64,000 bases of DNA from Lineus longissimus (Eukaryota; Nemertea; Pilidiophora; Heteronemertea; Lineidae). Positions 47,142 through 58,655 of the stretch are shown here, in pieces; the first letter of the stretch is position 1, and each line of letters begins with the position of its first letter. The notes under the pieces were generated by a model. It did not search any database and had not been told where the DNA came from. It saw only the letters and a program-made list of their open reading frames with translations. The position numbers and the translations under genes were made by a program. The stretch lies in assembly GCF_910592395.1 (NCBI RefSeq), contig NC_088316.1, positions 2,974,001-3,038,000 of the forward strand, in the 5' to 3' direction.

Positions 47142-47854
47142 ATGAGTGACGAGTTACCTCGTGTAAAGTTTGAACAATTCATTTCAGATATGAGTGTTTT
47201 CCTGGAGAGAGTTTCCTGCGTTCTCTTTTTAGGACTTTTGTTAGGATCGTACCTGCCCCAGGGTACATCAACGAAGCATACACTGGATTTGGCCACATCT
47301 TTAAAAGGTAAGTACAACACGAGGCCGCCTACTGCCAGGAAGTAATCACAAGGCAACGAGAGGCAATTAACGGGCACTACATGTATCAAGAAAAGCAACA
47401 CTTAGGAAAAGCAAAGGTAATGTAAAAGTTAAAAAAAAGGCAATTTGCACGGAGATGTTCAATGCAGCTATCTTTCATTGGCGATTATAATGGCAAATTC
47501 CAAACGTAATGGCAAATTCCAAATTGAAATTATGCGCATGCCTGGCGTTTCGTTTCCTCAACCCCGCAAGGTCTGGCCACGGGATGAGGCAAAGAATAGA
47601 CACTCTCTGCTAAAAATATTCACACTTTGGCAAGAGAATGGCACCAATGAGGCACCCTGGAAGCACGCATTGTATTGCTCAATATTTCATTATGGTTGTT
47701 GAGATCGACCAATAGGCTGCAATTTGATACGGATTCGAAGAAGGCCCTTACAGTGTTAATTGGATAAAGATGATCAAGGTAGAATGCGCTTGATTTCCCT
47801 TTCATTTGGCAGATACATGTTTAAGAAATTGGCCTAACCTCGCCCTGAAGAAAC

Positions 47855-48088
47855 TGTAACAGAGGAAAAACATCAAAACATAATGAATTAACCCTTTGTA
47901 TCACGGAAGAACCCGGTTGTGAGGACACAACTTTCCCGAACAGGGGGAGTATGTAGTGGTGGCATCATTCCTACTAGCCCAGGCAAGAGGGAAATTCCCT
48001 TTAGCTCAGTCGGTAGAGTGATGGCCTTATAAGCGATAGGTCCCGGGTTCAATCCCCGGTTGGACCTTGATGTTTTTCCTCTGTTACA
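47855..48088 (+). repeat. Left LTR, 234 bp, with 20-bp terminal inverted repeat
   Basis: The first 20 bases TGTAACAGAGGAAAAACATC and the last 20 GATGTTTTTCCTCTGTTACA are perfect reverse complements, much longer than the usual TG...CA. Interior words gaattaaccctttgtatcacgg and the tRNA-like part are shared with the right LTR at about 97 percent by eye. Confidence 0.85.
48002..48066 (+). promoter_or_regulatory. tRNA-like Pol III promoter inside the left LTR
   Basis: A box TAGCTCAGTCGG (48002-48013) fits TRGCNNAGYNGG exactly, and B box GGTTCAATCCC is at 48046-48056. Between them lies an anticodon-arm-like ATGGC CTTATAA GCGAT (anticodon TAT), and the T arm CCGGG/CCCGG pairs. The 5' acceptor side (ttccctt) does not pair with the 3' side (ttggacc), so it is not a functional tRNA gene. 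Confidence 0.7.
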
Positions 48089-48090
48089 TT

Positions 48091-48106
48091 TGGCGCCCAA
48101 CGGGGT
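48091..48106 (+). promoter_or_regulatory. Primer-binding site of the LTR element
   Basis: TGGCGCCCAACGGGGT directly follows LTR 1 plus two bases. This matches the common TGGCGCCCAACG type complementary to a tRNA 3' end ending in CCA. Confidence 0.75.
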
Positions 48107-48152
48107 AAAAGGGTACTAATAATTTGTTTAGATGCTGGTGTGTCTTTGGAAT

Positions 48153-48358
48153 ATGAATTAACCCTTTGTATCACGGAAGAACCCGGTTGTGAGGACACAA
48201 CTTTCCCGAACAGGGGGAGTATGTAGTAGTGGCATCATTCCTACTAGCCCAGGCTAGGGGGAAATTCCCTTTAGCTCAGTCGGTAGAGTGATGGCCTTAT
48301 AAGCGAGAGGTCCCGGGTTCAATCCCCGGTTGGACCTTGATGTTTTTCCTCTGTTACA
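48153..48358 (+). repeat. Right LTR, 5'-truncated, 206 bp
   Basis: It joins the interior at ggaat/atgaattaaccc and lacks the first 28 bases of LTR 1. A box is at 48272-48283 and B box at 48316-48326. Few differences from LTR 1 (gtggtg/gtagtg, gcaag/gctag, gataggt/gagaggt) suggest a fairly recent insertion. Confidence 0.85.
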
Positions 48359-49726
48359 AAACCATCACGGATCTCCTCACTGTGGACGAGTAAACACGTA
48401 GCGGGCCTGGCGAACGATGGCAATACGAATGGGAACCTCCAATTCTGCGCCTGCACAGCCGATAATCAGTACACGGACAGCTGGTGGACTGTCGATCTTG
48501 GCGCCACCTACTGGGTGGTGGCGATAGAACTTTGGAACAGAGGAAATTACTGTAACTATAATATATTTGGCCATTTGTATATGAATACTAGTATATATAT
48601 ATTCATATTCATGTAAAACTAACATAAATAATACATTGGAAACTGATTAAGCAGCGATATAGTACGCATTGTGACAACAATTTGGATATACTTAGTTGAA
48701 GCATCTCACACAATCACCGTCAGTTCGAAACGATTCTTGAAGAGAGCCGCCGCTTTAATTTTAGAGTGGCATCTCACATTCAAATGGGGCAAAATGTTTG
48801 GCGCTGCAATGTGGAGATCGGCATGCCTACTACAGAAAGATCATTAAAACTTTCTATAATTCAGGTATTTTTTGATAAGGTGAGACACATATGAATATTT
48901 TAGGCATTAGCTTAGAAACACAAGGTGTTGAAAATAGCCCTTTAATAGCGCCTCCCAAAAATAACGTTCTCCCTTCGGGTGTATGATCTCATAATGTACA
49001 TCATGTATATACATGTACATAATAGATTCAAAATGTCTTTCAGCATACCGGTTGGCACAGTTCGATGTCATAGTGACCAATGAAGCGCCTCCCCCTGCGG
49101 TCATTAATGATGTCACTCTCTGCTATCACCACGGTAGCACAACAATCCCTGGGAATATTGGGTTCTTCGGGAAATGCAGAAGACCCATCGCTGGGAGGCA
49201 TGTGACCATCAGCAAGAAGGTCCCGTCGACGCAACACCTTACGCTGTGTGAGGTTCGAGTGTCCGGGCTTGTAAAACAAAGCCAAGCTGGTAAGTAGTGC
49301 CGCGATTTAACAGAGACTGAAAATGTGCAACCTCCCTGCACGCAACCTCCTTGCGCATGACCGGAACTATTTATCGACGTCGTTCCGCTGCTTTGAAGAA
49401 TGCAACACATCATCAAGTTCTATGATTGGCTAACAATTGGGGAAAGTGGCGAATGCCAGAGTCATTTCATATCGGTGACGGCTTTTCATTGATGATGTCA
49501 TGCAATATTATCTCCCTTTGCAGTCAATGGCAGCAAGTCGACCATAGAAATCCATGTCCGGAACCTGCTCAGGTGCTCAGTTTGGTGCTTGGAGATCGCT
49601 TCGCCATGTATAGAGTACGATTACAACGAGGGGACAGGACTTTGTCGATTTGAAGCGCCTAAGGACGGGCAGGTTTCTTGTTCTGCGTCAGAGTTTGAGG
49701 AATACCATTGGAATTCGAAACCTTAG

Positions 49727-52209
49727 GCCGTCTATCAGTGAATATTTGATATTCTTTTATATCACCATCATTATATTTGAGCAATGCTCTGCTGTGATTG
49801 GTGCAGAAGCATTATTTGGGGCTTTCGATTGGTCAATAGAATATGACATCATAAAAGTACTGTGACTGTTGTGACTGTTTGGTGTTAGTTTGGGGAAAAG
49901 GTCTGATTACAGTAGACGTTGAGATGCGACTTGACTTTAACCCCGGTGAACCTTTCTGAACCAGTAGTTTTCAGATGAGCTGCACAGTCAGCGCTCCAAA
50001 CTGAGGATTTCAGACCGTCCTCGATCATTTACAACCGATTACGTGGTTTCAGGCAAGTTTGAAAAAAACCCTGCATAAGGTCTCCGACGCCGATTGTGTG
50101 AATCGAACCAGGGACCACTCGTCCGCTCCTCCAGAGTCCGAGCCACTAGTCCAAAGTCGCGATATCACGAATAGATTAGAATCATTTTCGCCGGGATAGA
50201 AAATCTCTAGATGCCACTGGTATCCCCAGGGGGGTCACTCTCCATTACATCTGTAGAGTATCCTTGTACTCTGACTTTTCAATAGACCCCCTCCAGCTGG
50301 TCACCGCCATATGAAATCCCCACTGAGCTCCCTTTTGCTGGCAACCTTTTCATTTCCACCCCCTCCAACTGGTAAGTCATCATTTCCACCCCCTTCCAGC
50401 GGGGCCCGAGTTCGTTGTCTAACAACTCAATTGCAGGACCATCAGGGCATTTAGAGATTGGGATTCTCTACTCTCACCAAACAATAACATACATTCTTCA
50501 TACTTTTTACCAGGACTATTTATTAACATTTTATTCAAATCAACCTGATACATATGTACATGGAACAATCCTCTTGACATTCCATAACACAACTTGATCC
50601 TGAATTATCAAACAAAAGTAAGAACCAACTCAGAGGAAGCTCGCCTGACAGGTCAGTTTATGGTTTATCAAATTTTTGAAGAAAAATTCATTTTGAAAAT
50701 TTGAAAAAAGATGTACCGGTAGCAGGGTCGGGCGCCATTGTTCCTCTGAATGGGCCTAAAATACACATCATATACGTTGGGGAGTTGGGATATGATATCT
50801 CATGAGAGAAACTTAAGTAAAAGTTCTTCGCGCCAAGCGCTCTCATTTCCCGTTTTCATTGAAATAGTTTGATACTCGAAATATTGATGGGAAAGAGCCT
50901 CTATCGCGTGGTGTGATGAGACGAGAGGCGCCTATAGAGCGTGGTGCGGGCACGTGTCCGCTACTTGAATGCGTTTAGCATATGGCGTGTTGCATTTGCG
51001 GTATTCCCGGGGGCTTATTGCGTGGATTTTAGCGAGATAGGGGGGTCTATTCGCCGCTACGCGGGGGTCACGCTCTGTCCTCCGAAAAAACGCCCCCTAT
51101 CACGCTTTTTTTGGTACAAGCAGGCTCTGCAGATGTCATGGGGAGTGACCCACCCGGGCTGGTATCTTACCTCCAAGTTTTGAGTGTACGCAGACTACCT
51201 GTAGAGGATCAATTGCAAAGTGTTGATTATCTATAAATTAATAAACGTCGTTAACAATAAAGAATAAATGCTTTTGTGTACCGATACGGTACATTTTACC
51301 ATTATCTTCTACTTGTTTCACTAATGACAATCGAATGTAATCACCGCAGCCAGAAACAATATAGATTTGTTTTTATATTTCAATCTTTATTGTCTGCTGA
51401 ACTCAGTAATTAACAATGCCTGAAATGTCAATTTCTCTTGCACATTTTACTGAGAAGGCGATCTCATGAATGAACCATTTGAAGCTTCCTTTAATTACAG
51501 TCCTTTCTTGGTGCAGGATTTATATTTACCAGGACCTAGTAATAAGCGTGCGTATGTCGCCCCGTGGTACAACGCTACAACCGTGAGCTGTCGGGTCAGA
51601 TTTACCCCTGCGGTAGAATATGTAAATTGCCCCGGTCTTTAAATCACGTGTGTCTGTACTAACCAACGACGTTGGAAATATCGTAGTTCTATATCCAACC
51701 AAGGAAGTAAAATTGTACCTCAGTGATCCAACATGCGGGGAGATCCTTCTACAGTGTTCCCCTGTCAGGTGAGATCTTCCCTTGGTGGTAAAATATGGCG
51801 CCCCGTAGTTAATCACCTTCAGTTCGGAATAAACGCATTCAACACGGCCAAGGTTCTGCTGATCTGTCACACATCAAATCTAAGTTTTATCTCGGTCCCA
51901 GGGATAAAGATGTGATGAGGATGAGGAGCGAGGAATCAATGTTTGCCCTCCAATTAAATCTGATTATAGGCTTGTTATTCAGTTACCCTTAAGGAAAGAG
52001 AGCTTTGGCGGGCAAGACGTTATGCTATCATTGAGTTAGATCTGCATTATTTATGGCTCGATTGCGAGTCACGTGATCCTAGTACCACCAAGTACAAGTA
52101 GCTAAGTGATCTGCAGAGCAGCATTGATTACACCAGTCTCGCAGACTCGAAGATTTTTTTTCTTTGTAGATCCAGATATATGGTTGACTAACAACGCACC
52201 GCAGATCAG
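49727..52209. other. Intergenic part of unit 8 to 9
   Basis: tRNA-like minus-strand segment near 50080-50160, full TIR transposon (50225-51158), AATAAA near 51264, small upstream ORF copy (51467-51596), donor-like repeats, and the exon 1 acceptor ctttgtag at about 52169. Confidence 0.55.
50225..51158. mobile_element. TIR transposon copy in unit 8
   Basis: Same ends and same 8-bp flanks (50217-50224 and 51159-51166, CTGGTATC) as at 25485. Interior differs by small indels, including an extra stretch near 50300 (agctggtcaccgccatatga). Confidence 0.85.
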
Positions 52210-53942
52210 ATGAGTGACGAGTTACCTCGTGTAAAGTTTGAACAATTCATTTCAGATATGAGTGTTTTCCTGGAGAGAGTTTCCTGCGTTCTCTTTTTAA
52301 GACTTCTGTTAGGATCATACCTGCCCCAGGGTACATCAACGAAGTATACACTGGATACGGCCACATCTTTGAAAGGTAAGTACAACACGAAGCAGCCTAG
52401 CGTAAGGAAGTAATCACAAGGCAACGAGAGGCAATTAACGGGCACTACATGTATCAAGAAAAGCAACACTTAGGATCAAGAAAAGCAAAGGTAATGTAAA
52501 AGTAAAGAAAAGGTAATATGCACGGCGATGTTTAATGCAGTTATCTTTTCATCTATTTGATTGTTCATTTGGCAGACACGTGTATAAAAAACTGGCCTGA
52601 CCTCGCACTGAAGAAACCTTCACGGATCTCCTCACTGTATAAGAGTGAACACGTAGCGGGCCTGGCGAACGATGGCAATACGAATGGGAGCCTCCAATTC
52701 TGCGCCTGCACAGCCAAAGATCAGTACACGGACAGCTGGTGGACTGTCGATCTTGGTGCTACCTACTGGGTGGTGGCGATAGAACTTTGGAACAGAGCAG
52801 ATTGCTGTCGTGAGTAACTTAACTATTATATAATTGGCCATTAGTAAATCTAATATAGTATATATATATATACGTATATACATGTATATTTACATGTAAA
52901 ACTTATATAAATAATACATTGGAAACTGATTAAGCGGCGATATAGTACACATTGTGACAACATTTTGGATATAGTAGTTGAAGCATCTCACACACTCACC
53001 GTAACTTCGAAACGATTCTTGAAGAGAGTAGCCGCTCTAATTTTAGAGTGCATCTCACATTCAAATGGGGCAAAATGTTCGGCAGTGCAATGTGGAAATA
53101 GGCATGCCTACTACAGAAAGATTATTAAAACTTTCTAAAATTCAGGTATTTATTTATAAGGTGAGACACATAGGAATATTTTAGGCATTAGTTTAGAAAC
53201 ACAGGGTGTTAAAAATGTACATAATAGATTCAAAATGTCTTTCAGCAAACCGGTTGACACAGTTCGATGTCGTAGTGACCGATGTAGCGCCTCCCCCTGC
53301 GGTCATTAATGATGTCACTCTCTGCTATCACCACGGTAGCACAACAATCCCTGCGAATATTGGGTTCTTCAGGAAATGCAGAAAACCCATCGCTGGGAAT
53401 CATCTCACCATCAGCAAGAAGATCCCGTCCACGGAATATCTTACGCTGTGTGAGGTTCGAGTGTTCGGGCTTGTAAAACAAAGCCAAGCTGGTAAGTAGT
53501 GCCACGATTTAATAGAGACTAAGAATGTGCACAACGACACATCCAACCTCCCTGCACGCAACCTTCTTGCGCATGACCGGAACTATTTATCCACGTGGTT
53601 CCGCTGCTTTGAAGAATGCAACACATCATAAAGTTCTATGATTGGCATACAATTGGGGAAAGTGGCGAATGCCAGAGTCATTTCATATCGGTGACGGCTT
53701 TTCATTGATGATGTCATGCAATATTATCTCCCTTTGCAGTCAATGGCAGCAAGTCCACCATAGAAATTCATGTCCGGAGCCTGCTCGGGTGCTCAGTTCG
53801 GTGCTTGGAGATCGCTTCGCCATGTATAGAGTACGATTACAACGAGGGGACCGGACTTTGTCGATTTGAAGCGCCCAAGGACGGGCAGGTTTTTTGTTCT
53901 GCGTCAGAGTTTGAGGAATACCATTGGAATTCGAAACCTTAG
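52210..53942 (+). CDS. Lectin gene 9, intact, with vicinal Cys pair
   Basis: Exons 52210-52375, 52576-52809, 53246-53491 and 53740-53942 total 849 bases, 282 residues, open. Exon 2 ends with GCAGATTGCTGTC before gtgagt, so the Cys-Cys type of genes 1-3 is combined with exons 3-4 of the genes 4-8 type (exon 4 VNGSKSTIEIHVRSLLGCSV-like). This mosaic suggests gene conversion or unequal crossing over. Intron 1 is only 200 bp. Confidence 0.8.
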
Positions 53943-56549
53943 GCCGTCTATCAGTGAATATTTGATATTCTTTTATATCACCATCATTATATTCGAGCAC
54001 TGCTCTGCTGTGATTGGTGCAGAAGCATTATTTGGGGCTTTCGATTGGTCAATAGAATATGACATCATAAAAGTACTGTGACTGTTGTGACTGTTTGGTG
54101 TTAGTTTGGGGAAAAGGTCTGATTACAGTAGACGTTGTCATTCGACTTGACTTTAACCCCGGTGAACCTTTCTGAACCAGTAGTTTTCAGATGAGCTGCA
54201 CAGTCAGCGCTCCAAACTGAGGATTTCAGACCGTCCTCGATCATTTACAACCGATTACGTGGTTTCAGGCAAGTTTGAAAAAAAACCTGCATAAGGTCTC
54301 AGACGCCGATTGTGCGAATCGAACCAGGGACCACTCGTCCGCTCCTCCAGAGTCCGAGCCACTAGTCCAAAGTCGCGATATCACGAATAGATTAGAATCA
54401 TTTTCGCCGGGATAGAAAATCTCTAGATGCCACTGGTATCCCCAGGGGGGTCACTCTCCATTACATCTGTAGAGTATCCTTGTACTCTGACTTTTCAATA
54501 GACCCCCTCCAGCTGGTCACCGCCATATGAAATCCCCACTGAGCTCCCTTTTGCTGGCAACCTTTTCATTTCCACCCCCTCCAGCTGGTAAGTCATCATT
54601 TCCACCCCCCTTCCCGCGGGGCCGAGATCGTGGTCTAACAACACCATTGCAGGACCATCAGGGCATTTGGAGATTGGGATTCTCTACTCTCATCAAATGA
54701 TAACATACATTCTTCATACTTTTACCAAGACTATTTATTAACATTTTATTCAAATCAACCTGATACATATGTACATGGAACAATACTCTTAACATTCCAT
54801 AACACAACTCGATCCTGCATTATCAAACAAAAGTGAAAAAAAACTCAGAGGATGCTTACTTGACAGGTCAGTTTATGGTATATCGAATTTTGAAGAAAAA
54901 TTCATTTTGAAAATTTGAAGAAAGATGTACCGGTAGCAGGGTCGGGCGCCATTGTTCCTCTGAATGGGCCTAAAATACACCTGATATATGTATTGACCTC
55001 CTGGTCAACGGCCTCGTGATCTGATTGAAGAGAAGATCGAATCGCAGAGATGTTATTTAAGTGGTTTTAATCATCGGAATCAAAACATGTCGAAAAAACG
55101 TACAGTGATACAGTACAATATACGTTGGGGAGTTGGGATATGATGTCTGATATGAGAAACTTAAGTAAAGGTTCTTCGCGCCACGCACTCCCATTTCCCG
55201 ATTTCATTGAAATAGTTTGATACTCGAAATATTGATGGGAAGGAGCCTCTATCGCGTGGTGTGATGAGACGAGAGTCGCCTAGAGCGTGGTGCGGGCACG
55301 TGTCCGCTACTTGAAGGCCTTTAGCATATGGCGTGTTGCATTTGCGGTATTCCCGGGGGCTTCTTGCTTGGGTTTGAGCGAGATAAGGGGGTCTATTCGC
55401 TACGCGTGGGTCACGCTATGTCCTCCGAAAAAACACCCACTATCACGCTTTTTTGGTACAAGGATGCTCTACAGATGTCATGGGGAGTGACCCCCCACCC
55501 CCCGGGCTGGTATCTTACCTCCAAGTTTTGAGTGGAACCAGAGTACCTGTAGAGGATCAATTGCAAAGTGTTGATTATCTATAAAGTAACAAACGTAGTT
55601 AATGGAATAAATGCTTTTGTGTATACGCGTACAATTTACTATATCTTCTACTTGTTTAACTATTGACAATCGAATGTAAATACCGCAGCCATAGAAATAT
55701 ATAGATTTGTTTTCATATTTCAATCTTTATTGTCTGCTGAAGCCAACAATTAAATATGCCTGAAATGTCAATTTCTCTTGCGCATTTTACTGAGAAGGCG
55801 ATCTCATGAATGGACCATTTGAAGCTTCTTTTACTTAGAGTCCTGTCTAGGTGCAGGATTTATATTTACCAGGACCTAGTAATGAGCGTGCGTATGTCGC
55901 CCCGTGGTACAACGCTACAACCGTGAGCTGTCGGGTAAGATTTACCCCTGGGGTAGAATATGTAAATTGCCCCGGTCTTTAAATCACGTGTGTCTGTAAT
56001 AACCAACGAGATTGGAAATACCGTAGTTTTATATCCAACCAAGGAAGTAAAATAGTACCTCAGTGATCCAACATGCGGCGAGATCCTTCTGCAATGTTCC
56101 CCTGTCAGGCGAGATCTTCCCTTGGGGGAAAATATGTCACCCCGTAGTTAATCACATTCAGTTCGGAATAAACGCATTCAACACGGCCAAGGTTCTGCTG
56201 ATTTGTCACGCATCAAATCTAAGTTTTATCTCGGTCCCTGGGATAAAGATGTGATGAGGATGAGGAGCGAGGAATCAATGTTTGCCTTCAATTAAATCTG
56301 ATTATAGGCTTGTTATTCAGTCATCTTTTAGGAAAGAGAGCTTTGGTGGGCAAGACGGTATGCTATCATTGAGTTAGATCTGCATTATTTATGGCTCCAT
56401 TGCGAGACACGTGATCATAGTACCACCAAGTACAAGTAGCTAAGTGCCTCATCTGCAGAGAAACATTGATTACACCAGTCTCGAGGACTGACATTTTTTT
56501 TCTTTCTAGATCCAGATATATGGTTGACTAACAACGCACCGCAGATCAG
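53943..56549. other. Intergenic part of unit 9 to 10
   Basis: tRNA-like segment near 54295-54375, TIR transposon (54441-55506), small-ORF copy with TAG in its leader near 55838, donor-like repeats, and the exon 1 acceptor here is ctttctag. Confidence 0.55.
54441..55506. mobile_element. TIR transposon copy in unit 9, with an extra insert
   Basis: Target duplication CTGGTATC on both sides (right copy 55507-55514). Compared with units 4 and 8 it has about 130 extra bases near 54990-55120 (tattgacctcctggtcaacg to acagtacaa), also present in unit 10, so the extra insert predates the split of units 9 and 10. Confidence 0.8.
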
Positions 56550-58655
56550 ATGAGTGACGAGTTACCTCGTGTAAAGTTTGAACAATTCATTTCAGATATG
56601 AGTGTTTTCCTGGAGAGAGTTTCCTGCGTTCTCTTTTTAGGACTTCTGTTAGGATCGTACCTGCCCCAGGGTACATCAACGAAGTATACACTGGATACGG
56701 CCACATCTTTAAAAGGTAAGTACAACACGAGGCCGCCTACTGCCAGGAAGTAATCACAAGGCAACGAGAGGCAATTAACGGGCACTACATGTATCAAGAA
56801 AAGCAACACTTAGGAAAAGCAAAGGTAATGTAAAAGTAAAAAAAGGCAATATGCACGGAGATGTTCAATGCAGCTATCTTTCATTGGCGATTATAATGGC
56901 AAATTCCAAATATAATGGCAAATTCCAAATTGAAATTATGCGCATGCCTGGCGTTTCGTTTCCTCAACCCGGCAAGGTCTGGCCACGGGATGAGGCAAAG
57001 AATAGACAATCTCTGCTAAAAATATTCATTCTTTGGCAAGAGAATGGCACCGATGAGGCAACCGGGAAGCACACATTGTATTGCTCAATATTTCATTGTG
57101 GTTGTTGCGATCGACCAATAGACTGCAATTTGATACGGATTCGAAGAAGGCCCTTACAATGTTAATTGGATAAAGGTGATTAAGGTAGAATGCGTTTGAT
57201 TTCCCTAGTTCTCTAAGGATCTATTGGATTGTTCATTTGGCAGATACATGTATCAGAAATTGGCCTAACCTCGCCCTGAAGAAACCATCACGGATCTCCT
57301 CACTGTGGAAGCGTAAACACGTAGCGGGCCTGGCGAACGATGGCAATACGAATGGGAACCTCCGATTCTGCGCCTGCACAGCCGAATATCAGTACACGGA
57401 CAACTGGTGGACAGTCGATCTTGGTGCTACCTACTGGGTGGTGGCGATAGAACTTTGGAACAGAGGAAATTACTGTAACTATAATATATTTGGCCATTTG
57501 TATATGTATAAATGTATATATACACATATATATACGCACATGTAAAACTAACATAAATAATACATTGAAACTGATGAAGCAGCGATATAGTACGCATTGT
57601 GACAATATTTTGGATATACTTAGTTGAAGCATCTCAGACAATCACCGTTAGTTCGAAACGATTCTTGAAGAGAGTAGCCGCTCTAATTTTAGAGTGGCAT
57701 CTCACATTCAAATGTGGCAAAATATTCGGCGGTGCAATGTGGAGATCGGCATGCCTACTACAGAAAGATCATTAAAACTTTCTATAATTCAGGTATTTTT
57801 TGATAAGGTGAGACACATATGAATATTTTAGGCATTAGCTTAGAAACACAAGGTGTTGAGAATAGTCCTTTAATAGCGCCTTCCAAAAACGACGTTCTCC
57901 CTTCGGGTGTATGATCTCATGATGTACATCTTGAATATAGATTCAAAATGTCTTTCAGCAAACCGGTTGACACAGTTCGATGTCATAGTGACCGATGTAG
58001 CGCCTCCCCCTGCGGTCATTAGTGATGTCACTCTCTGCTATCACCACGGTAGCACAACAATCCCTGGGAATATTGGGTTCTTCAGGAAATGCAGAAAACT
58101 CATCGCTGGGAGGCATGTGACCATCAGCAAGAACGTCCCGTCCATGGAATATCTTACGCTGTGTGAGGTTCGAGTGTTCGGGCTTGTAAAACAAAGCCAA
58201 GCTGGTAAGTAGTGCCACGATTTAATAGAGACTAAGAATGTGCAAAACGACACATCCAACCTCCCTGCACGCAACCTTCTTGCGCATGACCGGAACTATT
58301 TATCCACGTGGTTCCGCTGCTTTGAAGAATGCAACACATCATTAAGTTCTATGATTGGCATACAATTGGGGAAAGTGGCGAATGCCAGAGTCATTTCATA
58401 TCGGTGACGGCTTTTCATTGATGATGTCATGCAATATTATCTCCCTTTGCAGTCAATGGCAGCAAGTCCACCATAGAAATTCATGTCCGGGACCTGCTCG
58501 GGTGCTCAGTTCGGTGCTTGGAGATCGCTTCGCCATGTTATGAGTAGGATTACAACGAGGGGACCGGACTTTGTCGATTTGAAGCGCCCAAGGACAGGCA
58601 GGTTTTTTGTTCTGCGTCAGAGTTTGAGGAATACCATTGGAATTCGAAACCTTAG
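56550..58655 (+). pseudogene. Lectin gene 10, nonsense codon in the PAN-like exon
   Basis: Exons 56550-56715, 57244-57474, 57959-58204 and 58453-58655. In exon 4 the sequence cgccatgttatgagtagg replaces cgccatgtatagagtacg, giving an in-frame TAG at 58545-58547, after three of the usual cysteines. Lengths of all exons are otherwise normal and the FTP domain is complete. Exon 2 has the gtaact donor and no Cys pair. The product would be a secreted FTP domain with half a C-terminal module. Confidence 0.7.

Larger units (their letters stand above)
47855..48358 (+). mobile_element. Short LTR retrotransposon (TRIM-like) with tRNA-like sequence in its LTRs
   Basis: LTR 1 (47855-48088) starts TGTAACAGAGG and ends CCTCTGTTACA. 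A primer-binding-site-like TGGCGCCCAACGGGG follows two bases later. LTR 2 (48153-48358) lacks the first 28 bases. The flanks are AAAC (47851-47854) and AAAC (48359-48362), matching the 4-bp target duplication of Gypsy-type integrases, and the uninterrupted exon is known from the other genes. The 64-bp interior codes for nothing and no polypurine tract is seen. Each LTR carries A- and B-box Pol III promoter words. Confidence 0.85.
47142..49726 (+). pseudogene. Lectin gene 8, exon 2 interrupted by an LTR element
   Basis: Exons 47142-47307, 47813-48551 (interrupted), 49044-49289 and 49524-49726. Exon 2 is split after CTGAAGAAAC by 508 bp (element plus 4-bp duplication). Removing it leaves 231 bases, the normal length. 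The other exons are open, with an unusual CSVW in place of CSVR in the Cys-rich exon. Skipping exon 2 would keep the frame, as in gene 6. The insertion is private to this unit, so it is younger than the segmental duplication that formed units 6 and 8. Confidence 0.75.

Noticed and set aside
48002-48066. Functional tRNA-Ile (TAT) gene
   Set aside because: The 5' and 3' acceptor strands do not pair and the sequence is inside both LTRs, so it is tRNA-like only.
47888-48100. Minus-strand 70-codon frame over the LTR
   Set aside because: It crosses the LTR, tRNA-like segment and primer site; no protein similarity.
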